Source of the DNA: a virus
IMG/VR virus record: IMGVR_UViG_3300025085_002722
Coordinates: 62,001-126,000 of that record
Strand: one strand, 5' to 3'
DNA length: 64,000 nucleotides
Both the position numbers and the translations under genes were made by a program. Positions 23,129 to 31,133 of the stretch are shown here, one piece after another. The notes below the pieces were generated by a model. The model ran no database searches. It was given only the letters and a program-made list of their open reading frames with translations, and was not told the origin of the DNA. Each line of letters begins with the position of its first letter. Positions within the stretch are counted from its first letter, which is position 1.

Positions 23129-23643
23129 AAACAAACGTCGGGTGGAATCCTCCGGACCTCAAAACTTTTTGCAAGTTTGCAACTAAACATCTAGTAAATG
23201 CGTTTCCAAAACATGATATTTTTATGCATGGGGCATTCCCTTATGAACCTACATGGGACGTAGATATAGCAATAATAGGCGAACCCACAGACGAAGCAGG
23301 TAAAACCATAATAGACTTGACAAACATCAGTCTAAACGAGTATAATATGCTTGTGGATATTACAATATATGAAACACCTGCAATATTCGAAGGTATGTAT
23401 ACATACAATCAAACAGGTGATGTTAGTAAACTAGGTAGAACAGATATGTATAAGCCATTTTACGAAATATATAAAAACGGAGAGCCAATGCATTACTCAA
23501 AACGTAAAGTTGAAAAAATTTCAGAACATTTGTACAAACATTACACTTCGTTAGAAGAACCACAACTAAAATTTAAACAACATAAAAAATACATATATGA
23601 AGCAAAACATATATCAACATTCCTAAAGGTGCATAATGTTTAA
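23074..23643 (+). CDS. putative nucleotidyltransferase-fold protein, 189 aa
   Basis: HDIFMHGAFPYEPTWDVDIA at about 47-66 followed by MLVDITIYE at about 96-104 resembles the hG..(x)DxD....hDhxhx arrangement of Pol-beta-type nucleotidyltransferases. The Gly-Ser of the canonical GS motif is replaced by Gly-Ala. No other motif recognised. The long overlap with the preceding gene suggests translational coupling. ATG 23074 was chosen as the first in-frame ATG. Confidence 0.45.
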   Translation: MVSESDTNNFTYTAGDYIKTNVGWNPPDLKTFCKFATKHLVNAFPKHDIFMHGAFPYEPTWDVDIAIIGEPTDEAGKTIIDLTNISLNEYNMLVDITIYETPAIFEGMYTYNQTGDVSKLGRTDMYKPFYEIYKNGEPMHYSKRKVEKISEHLYKHYTSLEEPQLKFKQHKKYIYEAKHISTFLKVHNV

Positions 23644-24715
23644 CAACTCAGTTAAAAGAATTGGTTTTTGTTGTAAATACTTAGACAGCGATCAAACACA
23701 GAAACCTAAAGTATTAAAAGAAATACAACAACAATACACCGAGAAAGGCACAACTGTTGCATGGTGCAATAGACAAGAAAAAAGTGTTGCTGAACAAAAA
23801 CTATTAGACATAGTTGAACACAACATGCAAAGTGCCTACAACCTCGTTGATTACGCCGGCAGTTTACCTGCAGGTAGGAGAATGGTTAGACTGGGCAGTA
23901 ACCAAATACCAATGGCAACTGAACCCAGTTGGAGATATGTTTTCGAAGATAAAACAGTTCGTAAGGAACTTGCCCGTGGATTCGGAAGAATTGGTGATCA
24001 TGCTCGTGAGCGTGACGTTAGGATCAGTTTTCATCCTGGTCAGTTTTGTGTCCTTGCTTCGGACAATGATGACGTCGTAGAACGTAGCATTGACGAATTC
24101 GAGTATCATGCTGATATGGCCAGATGGATGGGTTACGGCCAAGAGTTCATGGACATGAAACTTAACGTACACATATCAGGTAGACGTGGATATCAGGGTA
24201 TCATAGATGTATTGCCTAGGCTTTCCCCTGAGGCTAGAAACACTATTGCTATTGAGAATGACGAAATGTGTCATGGCTTAGACGCAAGTCTTATGCTAAA
24301 AGATCATGTAGCACTAGTATTGGACATACATCATCATTGGATTAGAGATGAAGAATATATTCAAGCAGATGACGACCGTATTAAAATGGTCATTGACAGT
24401 TGGCGTGGTGTCAGGCCTACTTTACATTACAGTTACAGCAGAGATGAATGGCTGGACCAGAGTACATCAATCGATGATGGAAACAGGCACAATTCCTTAC
24501 ATTCCATTCCGGTGCTGTTAGAGTCTGGAGCAAAGAAACAAAAACTTAGAGCACACTCTGACTACTATCCTAATCAAGATGCAAATGATTGGGCATTGAG
24601 TTTTTGGGACGACTTTGATATACAATGCGAGGCTAAGGCTAAGAATCTAGCAAGTGAACAACTGTACAATAGAGCAGTTGAAACTAAAAAAGTAAATGAG
24701 GTGGATGTATTCTGA
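23636..24715 (+). CDS. uvsE: UV damage endonuclease
   Basis: 359 aa. TIM-barrel UvdE signatures: RIGFCCKYL at the start, VRISFHPGQFCVLAS (metal ligand His), NTIAIENDE, LVLDIHHHW, LHYSYSRD and LRAHSDYYP. It nicks DNA 5' of UV photoproducts. Phages use it to repair their own DNA in sunlit water. The length is family-typical (about 300-360). It overlaps the upstream gene by 8 nt. Confidence 0.92.
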   Translation: MFNNSVKRIGFCCKYLDSDQTQKPKVLKEIQQQYTEKGTTVAWCNRQEKSVAEQKLLDIVEHNMQSAYNLVDYAGSLPAGRRMVRLGSNQIPMATEPSWRYVFEDKTVRKELARGFGRIGDHARERDVRISFHPGQFCVLASDNDDVVERSIDEFEYHADMARWMGYGQEFMDMKLNVHISGRRGYQGIIDVLPRLSPEARNTIAIENDEMCHGLDASLMLKDHVALVLDIHHHWIRDEEYIQADDDRIKMVIDSWRGVRPTLHYSYSRDEWLDQSTSIDDGNRHNSLHSIPVLLESGAKKQKLRAHSDYYPNQDANDWALSFWDDFDIQCEAKAKNLASEQLYNRAVETKKVNEVDVF

Positions 24716-24760
24716 TATCGTGTATCTTAGAGTTTCATCAGAGGGACTCAAATTGTTAAA

Positions 24761-24784
24761 GGTTGTGAGAATTTTATCACAACC
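24761..24784. other. 8-bp perfect stem-loop in the 159-nt gap
   Basis: GGTTGTGA (24761-24768) pairs with TCACAACC (24777-24784), loop GAATTTTA. No T-run follows, so it is more likely an mRNA-stabilising or processing hairpin than a terminator. The gap 24716-24874 otherwise shows only an AAAGGA Shine-Dalgarno for the next gene. Confidence 0.6.
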
Positions 24785-24874
24785 TCATTTACATAATATA
24801 TTTACAGGATCTGCCTTAAACCGTTTTAAAATAGGTAAAAAATTGTTAAATATGAGCAAGAAAAGGATAAAACC

Positions 24875-25702
24875 ATGTCAAACATAGTCAGTATGGCCCT
24901 TTGCCGTATTAAAAACAATGATAAACTAGAATACAACACAGATCAGGGTGCCGATAATACCTTTAAACTGTATTCCAGCATGAGTGAAATAGTTTGCGAA
25001 AGTGTCGATACATTTCTAGAAGGTGATTGGGAATTTGAAATCATTGAGAATGAAGTAGACAGTTACCAAGAAGTATTTGATAAAAACTTTGGTGAAGTTT
25101 ATGAAATGTGGGACAGCGGTAATAATAATGTATTCTTTTTAGACTTAGATACAATTATGCTAAAGCCTGTAAATGTTTTTGATCAACTTGAACATTTTCA
25201 AATGTTTAATTATACAGACCCAAAAACATTAGGTGGCAAAGATGCAAACAACAAATATGGATTACAACATCAACATTACTTTAATGCAGGAGTAAGATAC
25301 TATCCTAAAACAATGTCTCAAGATGTATGGGACTTAGGTTGGAAGTATGCAAGTGATTGGGACTATAACATTTGGGGTACGGAACAAATAATATTCAATG
25401 AAATGATGTACAGCGAAAACAAGGATGTCAAACATTGGCATGACCCAACAATGAATTTTCAAATGATGAATGCTGTACCACAAGCAATATTTAATTCACA
25501 TTACATAGCACAAATAGAAGCATGGAATGGAGCAAATATAGACGATGCAAAAGTTATGCACTTGCACGGAACAAGAGGTGCAGACAAAACTGTAATGACA
25601 CAATGGCAACTTTGGAAACAAGTAACAGGTGAAGAATTTGAATTTGAACACATAAATATTGTTCAAGATAACGGCATAGCCGTAGGAGTAGAATACAAAT
25701 AA
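24875..25702 (+). CDS. GT8-like glycosyltransferase
   Basis: 275 aa. NVFFLDLDTIMLKPV at about 87-101 carries the DxD metal site followed by the L-K-P of GT8/GT-A enzymes. Later YFNAGVRYYPKTM and VMHLHGTRG (a His-x-His-Gly end motif) match the acceptor half. It probably transfers a sugar from a nucleotide donor. It has an AAGGA Shine-Dalgarno. The stop overlaps the next ATG (TAATG). Confidence 0.75.
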   Translation: MSNIVSMALCRIKNNDKLEYNTDQGADNTFKLYSSMSEIVCESVDTFLEGDWEFEIIENEVDSYQEVFDKNFGEVYEMWDSGNNNVFFLDLDTIMLKPVNVFDQLEHFQMFNYTDPKTLGGKDANNKYGLQHQHYFNAGVRYYPKTMSQDVWDLGWKYASDWDYNIWGTEQIIFNEMMYSENKDVKHWHDPTMNFQMMNAVPQAIFNSHYIAQIEAWNGANIDDAKVMHLHGTRGADKTVMTQWQLWKQVTGEEFEFEHINIVQDNGIAVGVEYK

Positions 25703-25875
25703 TGGACGGAGTAATTTTAGTAGCAGTAGTAGTGCCAGCCATAATTGGCTTGTTCAGTTTAATGTTTCAAGTAATTAATAGTGAAGGTGGTACTAAAGGT
25801 ATCACACAACCATATATAACAAAAAGCGGAACAAAGCATACAGCACATAAAAGCAGAGAACAACATATAGTATGA
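25702..25875 (+). CDS. small membrane protein, 57 aa
   Basis: N-terminal helix MDGVILVAVVVPAIIGLFSL, then a basic His/Lys-rich tail (GTKHTAHKSREQH). It is linked by a 1-nt overlap upstream and a 4-nt ATGA overlap downstream, which strongly supports translation. Family unknown. Confidence 0.6.
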   Translation: MDGVILVAVVVPAIIGLFSLMFQVINSEGGTKGITQPYITKSGTKHTAHKSREQHIV

Positions 25876-26054
25876 AAATTATTAGAGCAACAATCACAGT
25901 AGAAGTTCCGTACGAAAATGAACTAATGAATTACGGTGATAAACTTAATAAAAAATTAAAACAAATTATTGCTGACACAGATTATATACCACACGAAACA
26001 GAAGCAGGTGACCTAAAGCCTTGCACAAGACCAGTAGTTAGACATGAAACTTAA
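25872..26054 (+). CDS. hypothetical protein, 60 aa
   Basis: MKIIRATITVEVPYENELMN then a Lys-rich helix and CTRPVVRHET. A beta strand plus helix; no motif recognised. Overlaps the membrane gene (ATGA) and the following cytidylyltransferase gene (11 nt), so it belongs to this operon. Confidence 0.55.
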   Translation: MKIIRATITVEVPYENELMNYGDKLNKKLKQIIADTDYIPHETEAGDLKPCTRPVVRHET

Positions 26055-26490
26055 TTATAAAGATTGCGGCAGAATAGGTTTTACATGTAGTACATTTGAT
26101 TTGCTACATGCTGGACATATCACAATGTTAGAAGAAGCAAAACATCACTGTGATTATTTGATAGTAGGATTACAAAATGACCCCACTGAAGATAGGCCTG
26201 AAAAAAACAAACCTGTACAGACAATAGTCGAAAGACAAATACAATTAGCGGCAGTTAAATACGTCGACGAAATTGTAATTTACAACACTGAACAAGACCT
26301 AGTTGACTTATTACTAACATTACCAATAGATGTTAGAGTGCTAGGCGACGAATACAAAAACAAAGACTTTACAGGTAAAGATATTGCTAAACAACGTGGC
26401 AGTAAGATAGTTTACAACGGTAGAGATCACAGTTTTAGCAGTACGTCATTACGCAAAAGAGTACATTCAGCAGAAGACAGCAAAGCATAA
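26044..26490 (+). CDS. cytidylyltransferase-like protein (TagD/HldE-C type)
   Basis: 148 aa. The HIGH-family motif FDLLHAGHITMLEEA is at about 19-33, LIVGLQNDP follows, and the C-terminal SSTSLRKRV corresponds to the ISSTxIR signature. Such enzymes activate phospho-sugars or glycerol-phosphate with CTP or ATP. Size is typical for TagD (about 130 aa). Likely supplies a nucleotide-linked precursor for the nearby glycosyltransferases. Confidence 0.85.
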   Translation: MKLNYKDCGRIGFTCSTFDLLHAGHITMLEEAKHHCDYLIVGLQNDPTEDRPEKNKPVQTIVERQIQLAAVKYVDEIVIYNTEQDLVDLLLTLPIDVRVLGDEYKNKDFTGKDIAKQRGSKIVYNGRDHSFSSTSLRKRVHSAEDSKA

Positions 26491-26494
26491 ATAG

Positions 26495-26523
26495 TTGACA
26501 CATTCACACAAATTTGTTATAAT
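26495..26523 (+). promoter_or_regulatory. consensus sigma70 promoter before lysin
   Basis: TTGACA (26495-26500), 17-nt spacer, TATAAT (26518-26523). A CATAAATA late box lies just upstream (26486-26493). Drives the SleB-like gene. Confidence 0.88.
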
Positions 26524-26548
26524 ATAGTTTATAGAAAGGGCAAGAGAT

Positions 26549-27088
26549 ATGAACATTTATAAAAATTTGCTGTTATTAGCAGTCTTTTTATCACCACAAG
26601 TAAAAGCCAACTTTACAGGTCCTATTAACTTAAATGCTGAAGTAGAATGTCTCGCAATGAACATTTACCATGAAGCAAGAAGTGAAAGAACTGCTGGTAT
26701 GTGGGCAGTAGCAGATGTAACCATCAACAGAGTTAAAAGTATATCATATCCTAATACAGTATGCGAAGTAGTGTATCAAGGCCCTGTGTATGAAAGTTGG
26801 AAAACTGCAAGGTTTGATCATTTACCAGATAGTGAACGCATTTATAATCCTGTAAAAGGCATGTGTCAGTTCAGTTGGTATTGTGACGGTAAGAGCGATG
26901 AACCAACAGAACCCGATAGTTGGCAACGAGCATTAGACATAGCACACGGTGTAATGAATCATGATCTTGGATTAGGATTAACTGATGGAGCAGACCATTA
27001 TCACGCAAACTTCATTGAGCCTTTTTGGGCACCTCACATGACACTTGTCACCACAATTGGTAACCACAAGTTTTACAAGTCTAACTGA
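26549..27088 (+). CDS. SleB-type cell wall hydrolase with signal peptide
   Basis: 179 aa. N-terminal export signal MNIYKNLLLLAVFLSPQVKA. The Hydrolase_2 signature CLAMNIYHEARSE is at about 34-46 with the catalytic-type Glu, followed by VADVTINRV and a CQFSWYCDG segment. Probably a lytic transglycosylase or amidase acting on host peptidoglycan in the periplasm. The signal peptide suggests Sec export without a canonical holin (inference). An AAGGG Shine-Dalgarno and a strong sigma70 promoter precede it. Confidence 0.85.
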   Translation: MNIYKNLLLLAVFLSPQVKANFTGPINLNAEVECLAMNIYHEARSERTAGMWAVADVTINRVKSISYPNTVCEVVYQGPVYESWKTARFDHLPDSERIYNPVKGMCQFSWYCDGKSDEPTEPDSWQRALDIAHGVMNHDLGLGLTDGADHYHANFIEPFWAPHMTLVTTIGNHKFYKSN

Positions 27089-27094
27089 TAAATA
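27087..27094 (+). promoter_or_regulatory. late promoter GATAAATA with SD leader
   Basis: Overlaps the lysin stop codon. The leader of about 30 nt before ATG 27131 contains AGGAG. Confidence 0.65.
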
Positions 27095-27130
27095 CTCTTA
27101 TAATCCCGTAGGTGGGAGTAGGAGTAAACA

Positions 27131-27610
27131 ATGTACGAGTATAGATGTAAAGTACTCAGAGTTGTAGATGGCGACACAGTAGACGTAGACATAGATTTAG
27201 GCTTCGGTATTGTCCTCAAAGACGAACGAGTACGCATTATGGGTATCGACACCCCAGAAAGTCGAACAAGAGATAAAGTTGAAAAACTATTTGGTCTAGC
27301 AAGTAAGACAAGACTCAAGGAACTAGTTGGTGGCCGTTCAGGTCCAATCCTCAAAACTCAAATTAACAAAAAAGGCGAAGACATGAAAGGTAAGTTTGGT
27401 AGAATCTTGGGTGACTTCGAAACAGAGGATGGCAGTATGGTTACTGATATATTAGTAGAAGAAGGCCATGCCGTAGCATACTTTGGTGGTAGCAAAGAAG
27501 AAATACAACAAAAGCATATGGCCAATAGAGATAAATTGCTTCGTGAAAGAAAAATATTAAAGAAAGATTACGACCAAGCAGTTAAGTTGATGGAAGCCAA
27601 GAAAAAGTAA
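27131..27610 (+). CDS. thermonuclease (SNase)-like nuclease
   Basis: 159 aa. VVDGDTVDVDIDLGF at about 11-25, RIMGIDTPESRT (calcium/phosphate-site Asp and Arg) and GKFGRILGDF with the second catalytic Arg are all SNase-fold signatures. No signal peptide, so it acts in the cytoplasm and may degrade host DNA or RNA. The C-terminal helix is Lys-rich. Confidence 0.9.
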   Translation: MYEYRCKVLRVVDGDTVDVDIDLGFGIVLKDERVRIMGIDTPESRTRDKVEKLFGLASKTRLKELVGGRSGPILKTQINKKGEDMKGKFGRILGDFETEDGSMVTDILVEEGHAVAYFGGSKEEIQQKHMANRDKLLRERKILKKDYDQAVKLMEAKKK

Positions 27611-27617
27611 AAATAGG

Positions 27618-27646
27618 TTGACATTTACCTAAATATACCCTATAAT
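27618..27646 (+). promoter_or_regulatory. consensus sigma70 promoter before queD-like gene
   Basis: TTGACA (27618-27623), 17-nt spacer, TATAAT (27641-27646). Confidence 0.88.
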
Positions 27647-27672
27647 TACACAATTATTGAGGCATATTACAA

Positions 27673-28161
27673 ATGGCAAAAAGATTTTATTCAGGCAAAA
27701 CATATTCACATGCAACTGGTCACAGTTGTGCGTTCAGACAGTGGCGAGCAGATAGTCACTGCAATCTAATCCATGGTTACGCACTTCAATTCGAGTTCAC
27801 TTTTGGTGGAGCAGAACTTGATGAACGTAACTGGATAGTGGACTTTGGGGGATTAAAGCCACTTAAAACTTGGTTGGCAGAAATGTTTGACCACACATAC
27901 TTAGTAGCCGAAGATGACCCTGAGTTGGAGACATTTGTTGATCTAGCAAAGAAAGATTTGGTAGATTTAAGAATTGTTTCAGCAACAGGTTGTGAGAGGT
28001 TTGCTGAGATGGCCTTTGACAAAGCAGAAGAAATTGTAAGTGAACTTACAGATAGAAGATGCTGGGTACAAAGTGTCACAGTAAGAGAACATGGTCACAA
28101 TAGTGCCACTGTTGAACTTGCTGATCACCAAAAGATACGTTTTTTAGAAAACGTACAATAA
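27673..28161 (+). CDS. queD: QueD/6-pyruvoyltetrahydropterin synthase-like protein
   Basis: 162 aa. Family features: SHATGHSCAF with the first zinc His, SHCNLIHGYAL with the catalytic Cys and the second His, FDHTYLVAEDD and VREHGHNSATVEL with the late Glu. The usual HGH zinc pair reads HGY, so one zinc ligand is changed; a marine phage and bacterial subfamily with HGY exists (from memory). It would act in queuosine/7-deazaguanine or pterin synthesis. No other que gene is in the window. Confidence 0.8.
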   Translation: MAKRFYSGKTYSHATGHSCAFRQWRADSHCNLIHGYALQFEFTFGGAELDERNWIVDFGGLKPLKTWLAEMFDHTYLVAEDDPELETFVDLAKKDLVDLRIVSATGCERFAEMAFDKAEEIVSELTDRRCWVQSVTVREHGHNSATVELADHQKIRFLENVQ

Positions 28162-28170
28162 CATAAAGGA

Positions 28171-28217
28171 GAAAAAGTTACTATAGAGGACGGCACCCTT
28201 AACTGCTCCAAGTAACT
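28171..28217 (-). terminator. likely terminator of minus-strand GT genes / structured RNA
   Basis: On the minus strand AGTTACT (28217-28211) pairs with AGTAACT (28182-28176), followed by TTTTTC, consistent with a terminator with a 28-nt loop. A second pairing GGCACC/GGTGCC (28192-28197 with 28254-28259) interleaves with it, allowing a pseudoknot. The whole 99-nt gap (28162-28260) holds no ORF. Confidence 0.5.
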
Positions 28218-28260
28218 AATATAATGATATACGAGAATGTAGAAAAGGTAACCGGTGCCC

Positions 28261-29643
28261 TTACTGATTGAATTCATTGTCAACTTTTCTTCGCAAATTG
28301 TAATAATTATTCACACACTGATTAGTCATATCAGCAAATTGATTTAGTTGAAAATCCGTACTGTAAAATAAATCTAAATTAAATTTACAAATTTCTAAAA
28401 TCTTTTCCTTATCTGGTGGATTATCTAAAAACTGCTTAATAGATTTCAATACCATTTGATATCTAACTTCTGGATCAGTTTCTTTATCATAATCTTCGTC
28501 AATTAAATCCTCAAATGTCTTAAATCCTAATTGCCTAACTTTAAGTAAACTAAAAGCATTTCCCAAAATTATAAAAGGCATACCCCAAGCAATTGGTTTG
28601 AATACTTTTTCACTGATAAATCTAATGGGATAGTGATCGTAACCCTGCTGAAGTGTCTGAGATTCTACTGACATATAACTTTCTGTGCCAACGTATAATT
28701 TTGACTTAAGAATCCAGTCATAATTTGCAACAGAGTCATGTTGCATAAATCCATCATCGCTTATATTATAATCTGGTTCGTTATCTGCAAGAATAGGCAA
28801 CGAGAAATCCTTTAAAATATCACTTGCCTCGCCTTCTTGGTTAATTTCTTGTAAACTATAAAAACTATTATCCAAATACCCGTCTTTGTATAAATCGTTT
28901 ACTATAGCGGCTCTGTGTGCTTTGTATGTACGGTTTAATAGCAACAAATCCTTGCTTTTTTCTGTTTTTTGTTGTAGTTTAAAAAATGAATCAACATTAA
29001 AATCTGTTTTGTCATTTAATTTAGAGCCATGATATGTAACACCGCTTTGCACCCATGTATCATACAGAAAATACTCAAAAACCACAATATTTGCAGGAAT
29101 ATTATTTACAGATAACCATTTTTGTAACCCGTTATGCGAATTAGGTTTTATAATATTAATATGAAAAGGTGCTACTGCATCATTGCATTCTTTAATAGAT
29201 TCAAACACATTATACATAGATAGTTTTGGGTCATGATCTAAAAATTCTGGTTCCCATACATCTGAAATAACTAAATTAAAGTTAGGAACTGCTTTTAACC
29301 AAAATTCACGTGATAGTACACATGCAAGATGCTCACTCATAGTAATATAAATTATTACTTCGTCATTATATGATTCTGATAGGCGTCTACTGATTTGATC
29401 TAACAAATCAATATCATCTACAGCAAGTCTAAATGGACTAATTGAAACTTTTTTACCATATTGCGAAAAATCCAAGTTGCTGTCGTACATCGGAGATCTT
29501 GAAAGTACATGAAAAATATCATGTTCAATATAGTCATTACCTTTTAAACCTAATTCGTCTTCCATACGTTGGACTTTTGTCTCATCAACAAAATATCCGT
29601 TTGCATAAGTGCTAATATCTAAAGGTACAAAAATATTAATCAT
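28261..29643 (-). CDS. glycosyltransferase-like protein, paralogue B, 460 aa
   Basis: The C-terminal third carries FISEKVFKPIAWGMPFIILG, then LGFKTFEDLIDEDYD, closely matching FLTEKTFKAMAWGMPFLFVG and LGFRTFPEWFDESYD in its upstream neighbour. The pattern (conserved Glu-Lys, Gly-x-Pro-Phe, LGF.TF) resembles donor-binding halves of GT-B-like phage glycosyltransferases (inference). No membrane helix. Overlaps the upstream paralogue by 8 nt, so they form an operon. Confidence 0.6.
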   Translation of the reverse strand: MINIFVPLDISTYANGYFVDETKVQRMEDELGLKGNDYIEHDIFHVLSRSPMYDSNLDFSQYGKKVSISPFRLAVDDIDLLDQISRRLSESYNDEVIIYITMSEHLACVLSREFWLKAVPNFNLVISDVWEPEFLDHDPKLSMYNVFESIKECNDAVAPFHINIIKPNSHNGLQKWLSVNNIPANIVVFEYFLYDTWVQSGVTYHGSKLNDKTDFNVDSFFKLQQKTEKSKDLLLLNRTYKAHRAAIVNDLYKDGYLDNSFYSLQEINQEGEASDILKDFSLPILADNEPDYNISDDGFMQHDSVANYDWILKSKLYVGTESYMSVESQTLQQGYDHYPIRFISEKVFKPIAWGMPFIILGNAFSLLKVRQLGFKTFEDLIDEDYDKETDPEVRYQMVLKSIKQFLDNPPDKEKILEICKFNLDLFYSTDFQLNQFADMTNQCVNNYYNLRRKVDNEFNQ

Positions 29644-31105
29644 TTATATTGTGTTCGTCAATCCTATCAATTATAATTCGCATCGGATCTACTAATCTAC
29701 TAGATACCCAATAGGTATCATGTATCATATTAAAATTATGTACAAGCGAATCTTTAATTTCTTCAATGCTATGCTCTTCTGATAGGAATTTTTCGTATGA
29801 ATCAAACATGGCTTGTATCCGTAAGTTAAAATTTTCTAGTTCATCGTAACTTTCATCAAACCATTCTGGGAATGTTCTGAATCCTAAGTCTCTTATACGT
29901 TGTAATCCATGTTGATTGCCTACAAATAAAAATGGCATTCCCCAAGCCATTGCTTTAAATGTTTTTTCTGTTAAAAATCTAACCGGATGGGGAGGATTGT
30001 GTTCTATAATTAAATCTCTTGCTTGGCTTTCTGTGATAATTTTTACTCTACACTTTTGTGGCCATTTCAAACTAAATTTTCTGTCATGGTGAATAGGTAT
30101 TTCATTTCCAGATATATTATCATAGGGTTCAAACTCTGCCTGTTTAGGCAACATGCTAATTACACGAGAATCCAATTCATGATCATCGCCTGGTGTAACT
30201 AGACCATCTGGCTCATATCCGCAACTCCATATCATGTTATCTAGCAATCCGCGTTTTTCTGCTTCTATTATAGTTGTGAGTCTGTGTTGCTTGGGCATTC
30301 TATTTAAAAGCAATGCATCGTACTCTTTGTTATCGTGCCAAATACTGTCCATAATCTGATCTATGTCAAACGGCTGGTCGTTCATTGCTTCTTCCCAATC
30401 CATCATATCCATATTTCTACTAGATTTTATACCACATGTATTGCTGGTATCAAATAAAAAGTACTCAAACGGCACAACCTCAAAATCTATACCTTGTGAC
30501 TGCAAGAATACTGTATAATCTTTATCAGAATTCGATTTTATATAAAATCTTTTATTTTTACATTCTCCTGCAGGTTTAAGATGTCTTTTACAATTTTCTA
30601 CAAAATATTCCCAAACATTTAACTTGCTAATTTCAGTATGACCATCTGGTCCTAAATTTGGTTTTGTAGTTAATTGGGGTCCACATTCCCATATATCAGA
30701 AATCATACCACTGAACTCTGGATGATTGAAAAATTTACTAAAAATTTTACCATTTAGCATAAATGCGGCTTTTTCAGAAATGGAAATTACTACACGCCAG
30801 TCTTGTATTGGTTCAAAACGTTTTATTAAATCCACCCAAAAACCGCTTTCCACGTCAATGGCCTCATTTATATCAATTGATATAGGATATATAAAATGAT
30901 CAGATGTTAAATTTATAGAAATTTCTCTACGACGTGCTTTTGTGCTTTTAATTAACCATCCAATGTATTCGTGTTTATTCACATAATTTAAAAAATTGTT
31001 TTCTTTATCAAATAACGAATCTGCAATAAAGGCTTTTGCTACTTTTTTTTGAACTGTACTGTGATCTGAAGGATTTACAGTTGCATTAACGAAAATTGTT
31101 CTCAT
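29636..31105 (-). CDS. glycosyltransferase-like protein, paralogue C, 489 aa
   Basis: Paralogue of the 28261 protein; shared blocks include MRTIFVNATVN-like start strand, DALLLNRMPKQHR versus DLLLLNRTYKAHR in the middle, and the KTFKAMAWGMPFLFVGNQHG to LGFRTFPEWFDESYDE C-terminal block. Both also keep FEYFLFDT / FEYFLYDT before the middle block. Probably cytoplasmic sugar transferases acting on one glycan. Exact activity not established. Confidence 0.6.
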   Translation of the reverse strand: MRTIFVNATVNPSDHSTVQKKVAKAFIADSLFDKENNFLNYVNKHEYIGWLIKSTKARRREISINLTSDHFIYPISIDINEAIDVESGFWVDLIKRFEPIQDWRVVISISEKAAFMLNGKIFSKFFNHPEFSGMISDIWECGPQLTTKPNLGPDGHTEISKLNVWEYFVENCKRHLKPAGECKNKRFYIKSNSDKDYTVFLQSQGIDFEVVPFEYFLFDTSNTCGIKSSRNMDMMDWEEAMNDQPFDIDQIMDSIWHDNKEYDALLLNRMPKQHRLTTIIEAEKRGLLDNMIWSCGYEPDGLVTPGDDHELDSRVISMLPKQAEFEPYDNISGNEIPIHHDRKFSLKWPQKCRVKIITESQARDLIIEHNPPHPVRFLTEKTFKAMAWGMPFLFVGNQHGLQRIRDLGFRTFPEWFDESYDELENFNLRIQAMFDSYEKFLSEEHSIEEIKDSLVHNFNMIHDTYWVSSRLVDPMRIIIDRIDEHNIND

Positions 31106-31120
31106 ATGTGTATATTATCC

Positions 31121-31128
31121 GATAAATA
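31121..31128 (+). promoter_or_regulatory. late promoter GATAAATA, 5 nt before ATG 31134
   Basis: It overlaps a first ATG (31128) and sits 5 nt before the second in-frame ATG (31134), which I take as the start by the window-wide rule. Confidence 0.7.
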
Positions 31129-31133
31129 TGTGT

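Noticed and set aside
24761-24784. Stem-loop after uvsE as a terminator
   Set aside because: No T-run follows on either strand, so termination is not supported; kept only as a hairpin.
24696-24887. 63-aa plus-strand frame between uvsE and the GT8-like gene
   Set aside because: It starts inside uvsE, crosses the stem-loop, lacks a Shine-Dalgarno and overlaps the real start at 24875.
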